Shown: positions 26,873-36,598 of the stretch, in pieces
Numbering within the stretch: the stretch's first letter is position 1
How the letters are laid out: each line of letters opens with the position of its first letter
Assembly (NCBI RefSeq): GCF_029603165.1
Contig: NZ_JAQSVC010000001.1
Location: forward strand, 62,001-126,000
Source: Galbibacter pacificus
GTDB taxonomy: Bacteria; Bacteroidota; Bacteroidia; Flavobacteriales; Flavobacteriaceae
Direction: 5' to 3'
DNA: 64,000 nucleotides
Program-made: the position numbers and the translations under genes
The notes under the pieces: generated by a model
Seen by the model: only the letters and a program-made list of their open reading frames with translations
What the model was told of the DNA's origin: nothing
Database searches by the model: none

Positions 26873-27908
26873 TAATATTCATGCCCGCGCCCACACTTGC
26901 AAATATAACAACATCTCCTTTATGTAGTTCCTGGTTGGTAATATTTCCTTTTTTAACAGAATCAAATAAAGTGGGTATAGTTGCTACCGAACTGTTGCCA
27001 AGCTCATGGATGTTCATGGGCATAATCCCGCTTGGTACCTCTTTATGGTATAATTTGTAGAAACGGAGCAGGATGGCCTCGTCCATTTTCTCGTTGGCCT
27101 GGTGAATAAATATTTTTTTTAATTGGCTAATGGAAACACCGCTTTTATCAAGGCATTCTTTCATGGCAACAGGTACGTGGGTTACGGCAAATTCGTAAAT
27201 TTTTCTTCCATACATTTTAATGTACTTGGTATTACAGGTAAGGGCTTTGTTGTAAGATTTTCCAAAGAACAGATAATAAGCTTCGTCGTGAGCATACGTA
27301 GCCGATGTGTGCGATAATATGCCGCCGTCTTGGGTAGTAGCCTCGATAACCATGGCACCGGCACCGTCTGAATAGATCATGGAATCCCTGTCGTGGCTAT
27401 CAACCACTCTCGATAAGGTTTCTGCGCCTATGACCAGGCATTTTTTTGCCATTCCGGCCTTAATGAAGGCCTGTGCCTGGATAACGCCCTCAATCCATCC
27501 GGGACAACCAAATAGCACGTCGTAAGCAACGCATTTTGGATTTTTAATTTTAAGGGAATGTTTTACCCTTGATGCAATGCTTGGCACAGTATCGCTCTGG
27601 TCGGTGCCCTTTTTAATGTCGCCAAAGTTATGGGCCACTATAATGTAGTCAAGGGTTTCTTTGTCCAGTTGAGCATCTTCAAGAGCCTTTTCGGCAGCAA
27701 AGAAAGCAATGTCGGAAGTGGTATGCCGGTCGAGAACGTACCTTCTTTCTTTAATACCGGTTATAGCTTTAAACTTTTCTATTATAACTTCATTGGGATG
27801 ATGAAAAGGAGATCCATCAACATTTAAAAACTCATGTTGTGCAAAAGTGCTGTTTTTTGTAATATCAGGAGGGATGTAACAACCTGTGCCTGTTATCTTT
27901 ATATGCAT
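26850..27908 (-). CDS. 3-oxoacyl-ACP synthase III-like (KAS III) enzyme
   Basis: This thiolase-fold condensing enzyme has 352 residues from the preferred ATG at 27906-27908 (MHIKITGTGCYIPP). A longer frame to 27962 has no family-like sequence. The Cys-His-Asn triad is Cys135 (LFGCPGW), His269 (FIHQANEK) and Asn305 (LGNSS). It should catalyse decarboxylative condensation of acyl groups. It is about 30 residues longer than housekeeping FabH and heads a methyltransferase/GT2 operon, so a specialised lipid role is more likely than primary fatty acid initiation. Confidence 0.88.
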   Translation of the reverse strand: MHIKITGTGCYIPPDITKNSTFAQHEFLNVDGSPFHHPNEVIIEKFKAITGIKERRYVLDRHTTSDIAFFAAEKALEDAQLDKETLDYIIVAHNFGDIKKGTDQSDTVPSIASRVKHSLKIKNPKCVAYDVLFGCPGWIEGVIQAQAFIKAGMAKKCLVIGAETLSRVVDSHDRDSMIYSDGAGAMVIEATTQDGGILSHTSATYAHDEAYYLFFGKSYNKALTCNTKYIKMYGRKIYEFAVTHVPVAMKECLDKSGVSISQLKKIFIHQANEKMDEAILLRFYKLYHKEVPSGIMPMNIHELGNSSVATIPTLFDSVKKGNITNQELHKGDVVIFASVGAGMNINALVYKY

Positions 27909-28026
27909 ATAGATGTTGGTTTTGCCAAAGATACAATTAATACAAACATTACTATTATGCATGCATAGTATAATTTACGACGTTCAACGAGAACGTTTTA
28001 GTTGCCAAGTAAAAGAAAAAGAACAT

Positions 28027-28058
28027 GAAAAAAGCCTTTCATTTATCTGAAAGGCTTT
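28027..28058 (-). terminator. Terminator of gcvP
   Basis: An 11-bp perfect stem (28031-28041 with 28048-28058) with a 6-nt loop is followed on the minus strand by TTTTTTC. It lies 28 bp after the gcvP stop. Confidence 0.88.
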
Positions 28059-28086
28059 ATATATATAATGTATATGGGGTTTTTTA

Positions 28087-30939
28087 TTATGCATCCATAT
28101 AATCTTCAATGGGAGCACAAGTACACATTAAATTACGGTCTCCATAAGCTTCGTCTACCCGCCTAACGGTTGGCCAAAACTTGTTTTCGGCAATGTGTTC
28201 CAACGGATAAGCAGCCTTTTCTCTTGAATATGGGAACTCCCAAGTAGAAGCCGTAAGCATTTTTAAGGTGTGCGGTGCGTTTTTAAGCACATTGTCGGCT
28301 TGATCGGCTTCGGTAAGCGCTTCAATTTCTTTTCTAATGGAGATCAAAGCGTTGCAAAACCTATCCAATTCGGCCAGGCTCTCACTTTCAGTAGGTTCGA
28401 TCATCATGGTACCGGCAACAGGGAAAGAAACCGTAGGTGCATGGAAACCATAATCTATCAATCTTTTGGCAATATCGGTTACTTCAATGCCTTTTGCTTT
28501 AAATGGCCTGCAATCGATAATCATTTCGTGGGCGGCCCTTCCTTTTTCTCCGGTATACAGTACATTATAAGAGCCGTTTAGCCTTTCTTTTATATAGTTT
28601 GCGTTTAAGATCGCGGTACTTGTAACTTGCTTTAAGCCTTTTGCACCGAGCATTTTTATATAGCCATAAGAAATCAAGCAAACAAGGGAACTTCCCCACG
28701 GAGCAGCAGAAATAGCATCGATGGCATTTTTACCGCCCATTTTGATTATAGGGTTTGATGGTAAAAACGTTACCAAATGGCTGGCAACACAAATGGGTCC
28801 AACGCCGGGGCCCCCGCCACCGTGTGGAATGGCAAAAGTTTTGTGCAGGTTAAGGTGGCAAACATCGGCACCAATGGTTGCTGGGTTTGTAAGTCCTACC
28901 TGAGCGTTCATATTAGCGCCGTCCATATATACTTGTCCGCCATTATCATGGATAATTTTGGTAATTTCTTTAATTGAAGATTCAAATACCCCGTGCGTAG
29001 AAGGGTAGGTAACCATTAATGCAGCCAGTTCGTCTTTGTATTTTTCGGCTTTGTCCCGAAGGTCCTCAACATCAATGTTCCCTTTTTCGTCGGTTTTGGT
29101 AACAACAACCTTCATTCCTGCAAGTACAGCAGAAGCGGGATTGGTACCGTGCGCCGAGGCCGGGATTAAACAAATGTTCCTATTTTTATCGCCACGGGAT
29201 TCATGATAAGCCCGAATGACCATAAGACCGGCAAATTCTCCCTGCGCCCCGGAATTGGGTTGAAGCGAGGTTCCGGTAAATCCTGTAATAACGTTAAGCT
29301 GTTCTTCTAAAGTTTTAAGGACTTCTTGGTATCCGGCAGCTTGTTCTACCGGAACAAACGGATGGATGTTTCCCCACTCGTCCCAGCTTAACGGAAGCAT
29401 TTCTGAAGCGGCATTAAGTTTCATGGTACAAGAGCCCAATGAAATCATGGAATGGTTAAGCGCAAGGTCTTTGCGTTCCAGTTTTTTAATGTAGCGCATC
29501 AAAGCAGTTTCTGAGTGGTAAGCGTTAAACACTTCATTATCCAGAAAAGAAGAAACGCGTGCAGCGCCGTTTAAAATGGCACGATCTTCGATCAATGCAT
29601 CAATGGAAATGGTATTTTTTCCTGCGGCATCGGCAAATATCTGAACGATTTTATTCAGATCGGCCAATGTGGTTGCTTCATTTAAGGAAATGGCAACTTG
29701 ATCGTTACCGATATATAAGAAGTTTACTTCCTCAAGTTCGGCGATACTTTTTACCTGTTGTACATCTGCTTTAATTAAAATAGTATCAAAATACGACTCG
29801 TTTAATTGCCCGTAACCTAATTTGGCGAGTGTATTGGCAAGTACAACGGTAGAATTGTGTACTTTATCTGCAATGTATTTTAAACCTTTAGGGCCGTGAT
29901 ATACTGCATACATTCCAGCCATAATGGCCAAAAGCACCTGTGCCGTACATATATTGGAAGTGGCCTTATCTCTCTTTATGTGCTGTTCCCTGGTTTGCAG
30001 GGCCATACGAAGGGCGCGGTTGCCGTCCATGTCTTTGGTCACGCCAATAATTCTTCCGGGAAGGTTACGTTTGTAGGCTTCTTTTGTAGCAAAATATGCC
30101 GCATGCGGACCACCGTACCCAAGAGGGATACCAAAGCGTTGTGTGGTTCCTACAACGACTTCAGCGCCAAATTCCCCGGGAGGGGTGAGGTTTACCAAAC
30201 TTAAAATATCGGCAGCAACGGCTACTTTTATGTTGTTTTTAGTTGCTTCAGAAACAAATTCGGCATAATTATAAACAGCGCCGTACTTTCCGGGGTATTG
30301 TAAAAAAGCACCGAAATAGTCCTGAGAAAAATCAAAAGAAGCATGATCGCCAACAACGAGGTCTATTTCTAAAGGCATGGCATGCGATTTTAAAACCGAC
30401 AATGTTTGCGGCAAAACTTCATCAGAAACAAAAAACTTGTTAATGTTGTCTTTCTTTTGCTCGCGGGTCCTGGCACTAAATAGCATGGACATAGCCTCGG
30501 CGGCGGCGGTACCTTCGTCGAGAAGCGATGCATTGGCAATTTCCATTCCGGTAAGATCGCAGACCATGGTCTGAAAATTTAACAAGGCTTCTAACCTTCC
30601 TTGAGCAATTTCGGCCTGATATGGGGTATACGCCGTATACCAGCCCGGGTTTTCAAGAATGTTCCTTTTTATAACCGAAGGAGTAATAGACTCGTGATAA
30701 CCAAGGCCAATGTACGTTTTAAAAACACTGTTTTTTGCGGCCAATTGTTTAAGATGGGCCAGATACTCGTGTTCCGTCATGGCTTCCGGGAGATCAAGGT
30801 CGGTTTTTAACCTGATACCGTCGGGGAAGGTTTCGTACAGTAATTCATCTATGTTTTTTACACCAATTGTACTGAATATGGTGTTTAAATCCTCTTCTTG
30901 GGGGCCGATATGCCGGGTAACAAAAGAATCTGTTTTCAT
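28087..30939 (-). CDS. gcvP: Glycine dehydrogenase (decarboxylating), P-protein
   Basis: GcvP decarboxylates glycine with PLP and passes the aminomethyl group to the lipoyl arm of GcvH. The 950 residues represent the fused single-chain form, with the two homologous halves joined. The PLP lysine lies in [16 protein letters not shown] near residue 697. The gene stands alone; gcvT and gcvH are not in the window. lipA, which makes the lipoyl group for GcvH, is at 3 kb. No glycine riboswitch is visible upstream. Confidence 0.98.
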   Translation of the reverse strand: MKTDSFVTRHIGPQEEDLNTIFSTIGVKNIDELLYETFPDGIRLKTDLDLPEAMTEHEYLAHLKQLAAKNSVFKTYIGLGYHESITPSVIKRNILENPGWYTAYTPYQAEIAQGRLEALLNFQTMVCDLTGMEIANASLLDEGTAAAEAMSMLFSARTREQKKDNINKFFVSDEVLPQTLSVLKSHAMPLEIDLVVGDHASFDFSQDYFGAFLQYPGKYGAVYNYAEFVSEATKNNIKVAVAADILSLVNLTPPGEFGAEVVVGTTQRFGIPLGYGGPHAAYFATKEAYKRNLPGRIIGVTKDMDGNRALRMALQTREQHIKRDKATSNICTAQVLLAIMAGMYAVYHGPKGLKYIADKVHNSTVVLANTLAKLGYGQLNESYFDTILIKADVQQVKSIAELEEVNFLYIGNDQVAISLNEATTLADLNKIVQIFADAAGKNTISIDALIEDRAILNGAARVSSFLDNEVFNAYHSETALMRYIKKLERKDLALNHSMISLGSCTMKLNAASEMLPLSWDEWGNIHPFVPVEQAAGYQEVLKTLEEQLNVITGFTGTSLQPNSGAQGEFAGLMVIRAYHESRGDKNRNICLIPASAHGTNPASAVLAGMKVVVTKTDEKGNIDVEDLRDKAEKYKDELAALMVTYPSTHGVFESSIKEITKIIHDNGGQVYMDGANMNAQVGLTNPATIGADVCHLNLHKTFAIPHGGGGPGVGPICVASHLVTFLPSNPIIKMGGKNAIDAISAAPWGSSLVCLISYGYIKMLGAKGLKQVTSTAILNANYIKERLNGSYNVLYTGEKGRAAHEMIIDCRPFKAKGIEVTDIAKRLIDYGFHAPTVSFPVAGTMMIEPTESESLAELDRFCNALISIRKEIEALTEADQADNVLKNAPHTLKMLTASTWEFPYSREKAAYPLEHIAENKFWPTVRRVDEAYGDRNLMCTCAPIEDYMDA

Positions 30940-30969
30940 TATAACCGTCTAAAAATGTTTTAATTTGCG

Positions 30970-30977
30970 CAAAAGTA
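30970..30977 (-). promoter_or_regulatory. Candidate -7 promoter box of gcvP
   Basis: The minus-strand read is TACTTTTG, matching TAnnTTTG, 31 bp before the gcvP ATG. The -33 position is not conserved. Confidence 0.4.
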
Positions 30978-31040
30978 CATATATTATTTGTTTAAAAAAG
31001 TACTTTTGAACTGGCTTTGACCTACTAAGTGAGATTTAAC

Positions 31041-31088
31041 ATATTTCAATGCTTGACCAGTAGCCCGTTCGGGCAGAAACCGAAATAT
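31041..31088. repeat. Nested inverted repeats upstream of the UbiA-like gene
   Basis: ATATTTC (31041-31047) pairs with GAAATAT (31082-31088), enclosing GCCCG (31063-31067) paired with CGGGC (31070-31074). A T-rich run follows on the plus strand. It could be a weak hairpin in the leader of the next gene or an isolated terminator. The helices are short. Confidence 0.3.
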
Positions 31089-31189
31089 TTTTTGTTTTTT
31101 AACATGTGTCCAGAGAACTTTTTGGGGTTTGTTGACAGATGTTTTTAAATGCTGTAAACATATAAATTATCTTTTGTTATTTTGTGGCC

Positions 31190-32002
31190 ATGAAGCTGCT
31201 TAAACAGATTTTTGATTTTTACCTAGACTCCAGCATTCACGTAGCTTTGGCGGTATATGCGCTAGCGCGGATAACAATGCTTAGTTTTGGTCTGGGTTAT
31301 GATGAAGTAATAAGTTATGCACTTTTTTTTGGTACTATTGTAGAATATGGCTTTATAAAGTACAGCTCGCTTGCCAAGCACTATCTTTTTGTAGATAAAA
31401 AATATTTAAAGATCATACAGTTTTTTGGAGGCATCTGTTTTATTATTGCGGCTTATTATGTTTTTCGGCTTAATTATAAAACACTTTTTGTTGCAGGCGG
31501 ACTCGTAGTCCTGGCATTTTTGTATGTAGTCCCTGCATTGACCACAAAAAGGAACATAAGAAGCCTAAAGGGGATAAAAATATATATTGTGGGGCTAACA
31601 TGGTCTGTTTCTACCGTTATCCTGCCGCTTCTAAACAACGATATGCCCATGCAGGCTAATGTCTATGTGGAAGTATTGCAGCGTTTTATCTATATTATTG
31701 CTATTATGATTCCGTTTGAGATAAGGGATTTAAATACAGATGAAGCATGGTTACGAACTCTGCCACAGGTTTTGGGCGTTCGTTGGGTAAAATTATTGGG
31801 GACGCTTTTGGCGGTATTCTTTTGCGTTTTAAGCTTGTTTAAGTACAATTTTGCGTATAAATATCAACTGGTGGAGCTTGGGGTTGGCGGACTTATAATT
31901 TTATCTATTTTGTTTGCAACAAAAAATAGATCAAAGTATTATGCCAGTTTTTTTGTAGAAAGTATCTCGGTGGTGTGGTGGCTTGCCATGCTTTTGGTTT
32001 AG
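31190..32002 (+). CDS. UbiA-superfamily-like membrane protein, catalytic status uncertain
   Basis: This polytopic protein of about 270 residues has roughly eight membrane segments. The start is taken at the ATG at 31190; a GTG six bases earlier is the alternative. The second UbiA motif is recognisable near residues 177-198 as FEIRDLNTDE followed by LRTLPQVLG, with acidic residues in an ExxDxxxD pattern. The first Asp-rich motif (NDxxD type) of prenyltransferases is not visible. It may be a divergent or inactive relative. Its stop overlaps the convergent small gene by about 3 bp. Confidence 0.6.
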   Translation: MKLLKQIFDFYLDSSIHVALAVYALARITMLSFGLGYDEVISYALFFGTIVEYGFIKYSSLAKHYLFVDKKYLKIIQFFGGICFIIAAYYVFRLNYKTLFVAGGLVVLAFLYVVPALTTKRNIRSLKGIKIYIVGLTWSVSTVILPLLNNDMPMQANVYVEVLQRFIYIIAIMIPFEIRDLNTDEAWLRTLPQVLGVRWVKLLGTLLAVFFCVLSLFKYNFAYKYQLVELGVGGLIILSILFATKNRSKYYASFFVESISVVWWLAMLLV

Positions 32003-32250
32003 CATTTGGAGTTGATGTTCTTTCTCATTTCTTCCTTTTTGTCGGGGTTTAGGGTCTTTATTTCGGCTTTGTTACAGAGTTGGGTTAGGTTCCTGTTCTT
32101 TTTAGTATAAGATTTGGTTGCCCTGCACCACATCAATCTAAGGTTGAGCTTCATTTTTTCTATAAAAGTAGCTTCGCCATATTGCACCTTGTCGCAAATC
32201 TGCTTTGCTTCTTCGCAAGAAGCAAAAAGGATATTTTTTTTATTACTCAT
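31999..32250 (-). CDS. Small degenerate zf-HC2-like protein, candidate anti-sigma factor
   Basis: This 83-residue soluble protein begins 8 bp inside the end of an ECF sigma gene, so the two are coupled. The sequence follows the small zf-HC2 pattern SCxEA...LxLHLxxCxxC, but the zinc-ligand positions are altered: the expected His is Arg38 and the last Cys is Thr45, while Cys12, Cys19 and Cys42 remain. It has no membrane helix. Binding to the sigma factor is inferred from position and the remaining pattern. Zinc binding in the classic mode looks unlikely. Confidence 0.65.
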   Translation of the reverse strand: MSNKKNILFASCEEAKQICDKVQYGEATFIEKMKLNLRLMWCRATKSYTKKNRNLTQLCNKAEIKTLNPDKKEEMRKNINSKC

Positions 32251-32806
32251 TTTTAAACCAATTATTTTCTAAACAATCCATTAAAGCGGTTCTGGCACGA
32301 TGTACTATTACCCATAAATTAGACGCAGTGATATTCAGTTCTTTACAAATATCTTCTGTCTCCATGCCCTGTATTGTTTTTTTTATAAAGACATCGGCTT
32401 GTTTTTTAGGAAGCTTCATAAGGCATTCCTGAATGGCAATTCCTAATTCTTCGTTTTGTAAAACATCTTCTGCATTGAGATCGAATGGATCTGCCACCCG
32501 TTCTTCCAGCCAGTCACCATCTTGGTCGTCGGCATTGGTGTAGCCCATTTTAATTTCAGCTTTGCCCTTTTTTGAATTTATTTTTCGGTAATGGTCAATT
32601 ATTTTTCGTTTTAAAATAGAGATAAGCCAAGTACGTTCTGCGGCATCTCCTTTAAAATTTTCAGCAGATTTTAATCCGGCCAGAAATGTTTCCTGAACTA
32701 AATCTTCGGCTACAATGGTGTCGTTCACTCTGGTAATGGTGTAGTTAAAAAGGTAATCTGCATATAGATCCACCCATTTGGAAGGATTTAGTTTTTGTTT
32801 AGGCAC
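32243..32806 (-). CDS. ECF-type RNA polymerase sigma factor
   Basis: This 187-residue sigma factor has region 2 (LFNYTITRVNDTIVAEDLVQETFLAGLKSAENF, about residues 18-50), an AERTWLISILKRKIIDHYR segment, and region 4 with IQGMETEDICKELNITASNLWVIVHRAR. The listed start is GTG, and no nearby ATG exists. An insert rich in Asp and Glu (residues 85-115) separates regions 2 and 4. It is followed by the overlapping small zf-HC2-like gene. Promoter targets are unknown. Confidence 0.92.
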   Translation of the reverse strand: MPKQKLNPSKWVDLYADYLFNYTITRVNDTIVAEDLVQETFLAGLKSAENFKGDAAERTWLISILKRKIIDHYRKINSKKGKAEIKMGYTNADDQDGDWLEERVADPFDLNAEDVLQNEELGIAIQECLMKLPKKQADVFIKKTIQGMETEDICKELNITASNLWVIVHRARTALMDCLENNWFKNE

Positions 32807-32924
32807 GCCGAATAAATTTCTTTCAAAAATATAATAAAAACTTTAATTATCACTTTTGTAACTTTACATTTTAAGAAAATACTGGCTTAAAAGAAAATGA
32901 TTACTTACTTTAAAAAATAAGCGC

Positions 32925-33299
32925 ATGAACAAAAGTATATTTATAGTTTTTCTGCTGATGGCTACACAATTTACCTTTTCTCAAGTACAGGACGAAGATA
33001 TTACTGAATTTAAAAACGAATTGTCTGAAAACGACATGCTTTTGGACGTGAGGACCCCGAAAGAGTATCAGGAAGGATATATTAAAGATGCAATCAATAT
33101 AAATGTGAAAAGTGATGATTTTGTTGAAAAGGTGAGTAGATTAGATAAAAATGCCAATATATACCTTTATTGTAAAGCTGGTGGCAGAAGCGCTAAAGCC
33201 TCTGAAAAATTAGCAGCCCTGGGCTTTAAAAACATTCATAACCTAGATGGTGGTTTTGATGCTTGGGTAAACGCGGGAAAACAATTTGTCAAGGAATAA
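32925..33299 (+). CDS. Exported rhodanese-like protein
   Basis: This 124-residue protein has a signal peptide (MNKSIFIVFLLMATQFTFSQ) and a single rhodanese domain, with DVRTPKEYQEGYI at about 41-53 and the active-site loop YCKAGGRS containing Cys83. Rhodaneses handle persulfide sulfur. The export signal places it in the periplasm, where the physiological acceptor is unknown. It is monocistronic and divergent from the ECF sigma gene. Confidence 0.92.
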   Translation: MNKSIFIVFLLMATQFTFSQVQDEDITEFKNELSENDMLLDVRTPKEYQEGYIKDAININVKSDDFVEKVSRLDKNANIYLYCKAGGRSAKASEKLAALGFKNIHNLDGGFDAWVNAGKQFVKE

Positions 33300-33311
33300 A
33301 ATAGAAATACA

Positions 33312-33358
33312 CTTTGCCGATAAGAAAACTATTTATCGGCAAAGCGGTCTGTTTTTTT
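33312..33358 (+). terminator. Terminator of the rhodanese gene
   Basis: A 12-bp perfect stem (33312-33323 with 33333-33344) is followed after 6 nt by a run of eight T residues. It lies between convergent genes. Confidence 0.75.
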
Positions 33359-33361
33359 TAA

Positions 33362-35401
33362 TTATTTCTTTTCAATAAGTCCGGCCCTTCTTAACAAAGC
33401 ATCTGGTTGAGGTTCTTTGCCTCTAAAGCGTTTGTAAAGCTCCATGGGGTCTTCTATACCCCCTTGGGAAAGCACATTGTTTTTGAATTTGGTAGCAACT
33501 TCCTTACTAAAAATTCCTTTTTCCTTAAAATATTCAAAGGCATCGGCGTCGAGAACCTCGGCCCATTTATAGCTGTAATATCCCGCCGAGTAACCGCCCT
33601 GAAAAATATGAGAAAAGGCTGTGCTCATACAGGTTTCGGGAGTTTCCGGGTACAATCGGGTAGCTTCAAAAACAGCATCTTCATGTTTTTTTACATTTTC
33701 AATGTTACTAGGGTCTGTGCCGTGCCAGCTCATGTCGAGCATGCCAAAGCTTAACTGCCTCAGGGTTTGCATCCCTTCCATAAAAGTAGCCGATTCTTTA
33801 ATTTTCTCTACATATTCCATTGGGATAATCTCTTCGGTTTGGTAATGTTTTGCAAAAATTTCCAAGGCATCTTTTTCATAGCACCAGTTTTCCAGTACTT
33901 GACTTGGAAGTTCTACAAAATCCCAATACACACTGGTTCCGCTTAAACTCGGATATGTGGTGTTGGCAAGCATACCATGGAGCGCATGGCCAAATTCGTG
34001 AAATAAGGTAGTTACTTCATTGAAAGTTAATAATGAAGGTTTGGACTCGGTTGGTTTGGTAAAATTGCATACAATGGAAATATGTGGCCTTGAGTTTTCC
34101 CCGTTTAATTTATACTGTCGCTTGTAAACGGTCATCCAGGCACCGTTTCTTTTTCCGCCACGCGGATGGAAATCGGCATACAGAATTGAAACAAGTTCTT
34201 TGTTTTCGTCTAGTACTTTGTATGTTTTTACGTCTTTATGGTATTTGTCTATTTCGGCAGTTTCTTCAAATGTAAGTCCGTACAACCTTTCTGCAACCGT
34301 AAAAACCCCGTTGATAACGTTTTCGAGTTTAAAGTAGGGCTTTAGTTTTTCATCATCCAGGTTAAAAAGTTTTTGTTTTAATTTTTCGGTATAAAAAGCA
34401 CCGTCCCATTTTTCAAGTTTATCTATACTGCCCAATTCCTTTGCAAAATTTTCAAGTTGAGTATATTCCCGTTTGGCGGCCGGTTTGGCTTTGGCCAACA
34501 ATTCTTCCAGAAAGAGGTTTACTTTTTCCGGAGTTTTTGCCATGCGTTCTTCCAAAATAAAATGCGCATGTGTTTTGTAGCCTAACAACTCGGCGCGTTG
34601 TTGACGAAGGCGAACAATTTGCTTGATGATTTCCCGATTGTCGTATTTGTTGCTTTGAAAAGACTTGCTCCCAAAGGCAAGCGACATTTTTTTGCGGAGC
34701 TCACGATTTTCGGCATGGGTCATAAGCGGGATATAGCTTGGGTAGTCCAAGGTAAAGACCCACCCGTCTTTATTTCGTTCTTTGGCTTCTCCGGCAGCGG
34801 CCTCCAACGCACTTTCAGGAAGCCCTTTTAATTGGTTTTCTTCTGTAATATGAAGCTCGAAATTATTGGTTTCGGCCAACACATTTTCTCCAAATTTAAG
34901 GCTCAGCGTAGAAAGTTGTTTGTCAATGTCCCTTAAAATGTCCTTTTTATCGTTGGCTAGATTTGCACCGTTTCTGGAGAAACTTTTATAGGTTTTTTCC
35001 AAGAGCATTTGCTGCTCTTTGTTGAGATTTAATTTTTCTTTTTGTTCCCAAACAGATTTTACTCTTTTAAAAAGCGTTTCGTTGAGGCGTATATCGTTAC
35101 CGAATTCAGATAAAAGCGGAGAGATTTCCTGTGCGAGCTTTTGAATTTCCTTATTGGTTTCGGCACTGTTTAAATTGTAAAAAATAGAAGTAATCCTGTC
35201 CAGTTGTTCGCCCGAAAATTCTAATGCCTCAATCGTATTTTTAAAAGTTGGGGCTTCGCTATTGGTAGTTATTGCGTTTATTTCTTCTTTGGTTTTTTGA
35301 ATTTCCTTTTTAATAGCCGGAAGAAAATCTTCATTTTTTATTGCTGAAAAAGGAGCTGTTTTATAGGGGGTTGTAAACGTATTGTTAAGCAAATTTGCCA
35401 T
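33362..35401 (-). CDS. M3-family oligopeptidase / dipeptidyl carboxypeptidase
   Basis: This 679-residue zinc metallopeptidase of family M3 cleaves short peptides. The zinc motif HEFGH (LFHEFGHALHGML) is near residue 470, and the substrate-binding Tyr/His region near the C-terminus reads FSHIFQGGYSAGYYSYKWAEVLD. There is no signal peptide, so it is probably cytosolic. The length and sequence style fit the Dcp/PrlC group, but endopeptidase and dipeptidase activities cannot be told apart here. Confidence 0.93.
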   Translation of the reverse strand: MANLLNNTFTTPYKTAPFSAIKNEDFLPAIKKEIQKTKEEINAITTNSEAPTFKNTIEALEFSGEQLDRITSIFYNLNSAETNKEIQKLAQEISPLLSEFGNDIRLNETLFKRVKSVWEQKEKLNLNKEQQMLLEKTYKSFSRNGANLANDKKDILRDIDKQLSTLSLKFGENVLAETNNFELHITEENQLKGLPESALEAAAGEAKERNKDGWVFTLDYPSYIPLMTHAENRELRKKMSLAFGSKSFQSNKYDNREIIKQIVRLRQQRAELLGYKTHAHFILEERMAKTPEKVNLFLEELLAKAKPAAKREYTQLENFAKELGSIDKLEKWDGAFYTEKLKQKLFNLDDEKLKPYFKLENVINGVFTVAERLYGLTFEETAEIDKYHKDVKTYKVLDENKELVSILYADFHPRGGKRNGAWMTVYKRQYKLNGENSRPHISIVCNFTKPTESKPSLLTFNEVTTLFHEFGHALHGMLANTTYPSLSGTSVYWDFVELPSQVLENWCYEKDALEIFAKHYQTEEIIPMEYVEKIKESATFMEGMQTLRQLSFGMLDMSWHGTDPSNIENVKKHEDAVFEATRLYPETPETCMSTAFSHIFQGGYSAGYYSYKWAEVLDADAFEYFKEKGIFSKEVATKFKNNVLSQGGIEDPMELYKRFRGKEPQPDALLRRAGLIEKK

Positions 35402-35479
35402 AAGTTATTTTTTTATTTCTTTTTCTGAAGTACAAAGTAATAAACTTTATGTAGAATGTGGTTTCTATTTTAAAATTGA

Positions 35480-35724
35480 TTAACATTTCTTGAAGTTGCA
35501 AAAAATAAGGTTTTGCATTGTATTGAAGGGGGTGGTATGGTTATGGTAACCGATATTGATTTTTTTGAAATTTTTAATAAAAATTGCTTGTAATGATGCC
35601 TCATTTTATTGCCGTATAGCAATGCAGTATATGTTTTTGGAACATCTTGAAACCAGCTTACTTGGTCAGGCTTTTTAGTTTTATAGATGTCTTCCCAATG
35701 TGTTTTTGCATCAAAATCGCTCAT
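35480..35724 (-). pseudogene. SAM-dependent methyltransferase, internally deleted and frameshifted
   Basis: The first 37 or so codons from the ATG at 35724 (MSDFDAKTHWEDIYKTKKPD, then VSWFQDVPKTY) look like the start of a class I methyltransferase of the TPMT/TehB-like type. A second frame, offset by one, encodes a typical C-terminus of the same family (HNHTTPFNTMQNLIFCNFKK) and stops at 35480-35482. Roughly 110-130 central codons with the SAM site are missing, so the product cannot be active. The listed 84-residue frame is this N-terminus plus out-of-frame residues. Confidence 0.7.
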
Positions 35725-35918
35725 TTAAACGTTCATTTTGTGCCTGTTATCGATTATTTGGCAATTCAGCAGTAAATATAAAACCTCCAAGGACGGGAAT
35801 GTCGTAAATGTTAGCATAATACAACAATAGAAAAATAGACATTTAAAATACACATCAAACCTACTTATTCAAATTATAGCTGTGTAATGCGTTAACCTGA
35901 AGTAAAAAGGATTGGCAG

Positions 35919-35954
35919 AAAAAAATAGGCTCTATCCCCGGGGCCTATTTTTTT
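35919..35954 (-). terminator. Terminator overlapping the purE stop
   Basis: An 11-12 bp stem rich in A and T (35919-35930 with 35943-35954) spans the stop codon of purE and ends in T residues on the minus strand. Confidence 0.75.
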
Positions 35955-36430
35955 ATTTCCTGTGCACCCTTAATAACTTTATCTTTAAGGAATTCTTTAT
36001 AAGAAACAATAGTTGCCTGAATTTCCTTATTGGAGCTCCCAATAATTTGTGCCGCTAAAATTCCTGCATTTTTGGCACCGTTCAAAGCTACCGTTGCCAC
36101 CGGAACACCGCTGGGCATCTGAAGGATAGAAAGTACAGAATCCCATCCGTCTATAGAATTACTGCTTTTTACCGGAACCCCGATAACGGGTAATGGAGAC
36201 AATGAAGCAACCATTCCCGGAAGGTGTGCAGCACCACCAGCGCCTGCAATGATAACCGAAATTCCTTTTAGGTGGGCATTTTTACCAAAATCATACATTT
36301 TTTCGGGGGTTCGGTGTGCAGAAACTATGTCTACCACGGTCTCAACTCCTAATTCTTTTAAAACGTCTATTGCGTCCTGCATAACCGGGAGGTCACTTGT
36401 GCTCCCCATAATTACTGCTACTTTGGCCAT
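35945..36430 (-). CDS. purE: N5-carboxyaminoimidazole ribonucleotide mutase
   Basis: PurE moves the carboxyl group of N5-CAIR to C4, the step after PurK in purine synthesis. The 161 residues carry the family motifs MGSTSDLPVM (8-17), SAHRTPEKM and GAGGAAHLPGMVAS. It lies 168 bp downstream of purK on the same strand, giving the usual PurK-PurE pairing. Confidence 0.97.
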   Translation of the reverse strand: MAKVAVIMGSTSDLPVMQDAIDVLKELGVETVVDIVSAHRTPEKMYDFGKNAHLKGISVIIAGAGGAAHLPGMVASLSPLPVIGVPVKSSNSIDGWDSVLSILQMPSGVPVATVALNGAKNAGILAAQIIGSSNKEIQATIVSYKEFLKDKVIKGAQEIKK

Positions 36431-36598
36431 ACTTTTATGTTGAAGGTTTTAAAACGGTAAAGGTACGAAGAAGCCGGAAGATGGAAGCCCTAAGCGGGAA
36501 ATTTTTATTTTTATAAGCTTGTGGAATGATTTTATCAAATAAACTTATCGATACTATTAAACCAACAATGCCTTACATAAAATTCCAAGGCTAACAAT

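Noticed and set aside
30940-31189. Glycine riboswitch ahead of gcvP
   Set aside because: The region lacks the conserved glycine aptamer cores, and the candidate gcvP promoter leaves only a short leader.
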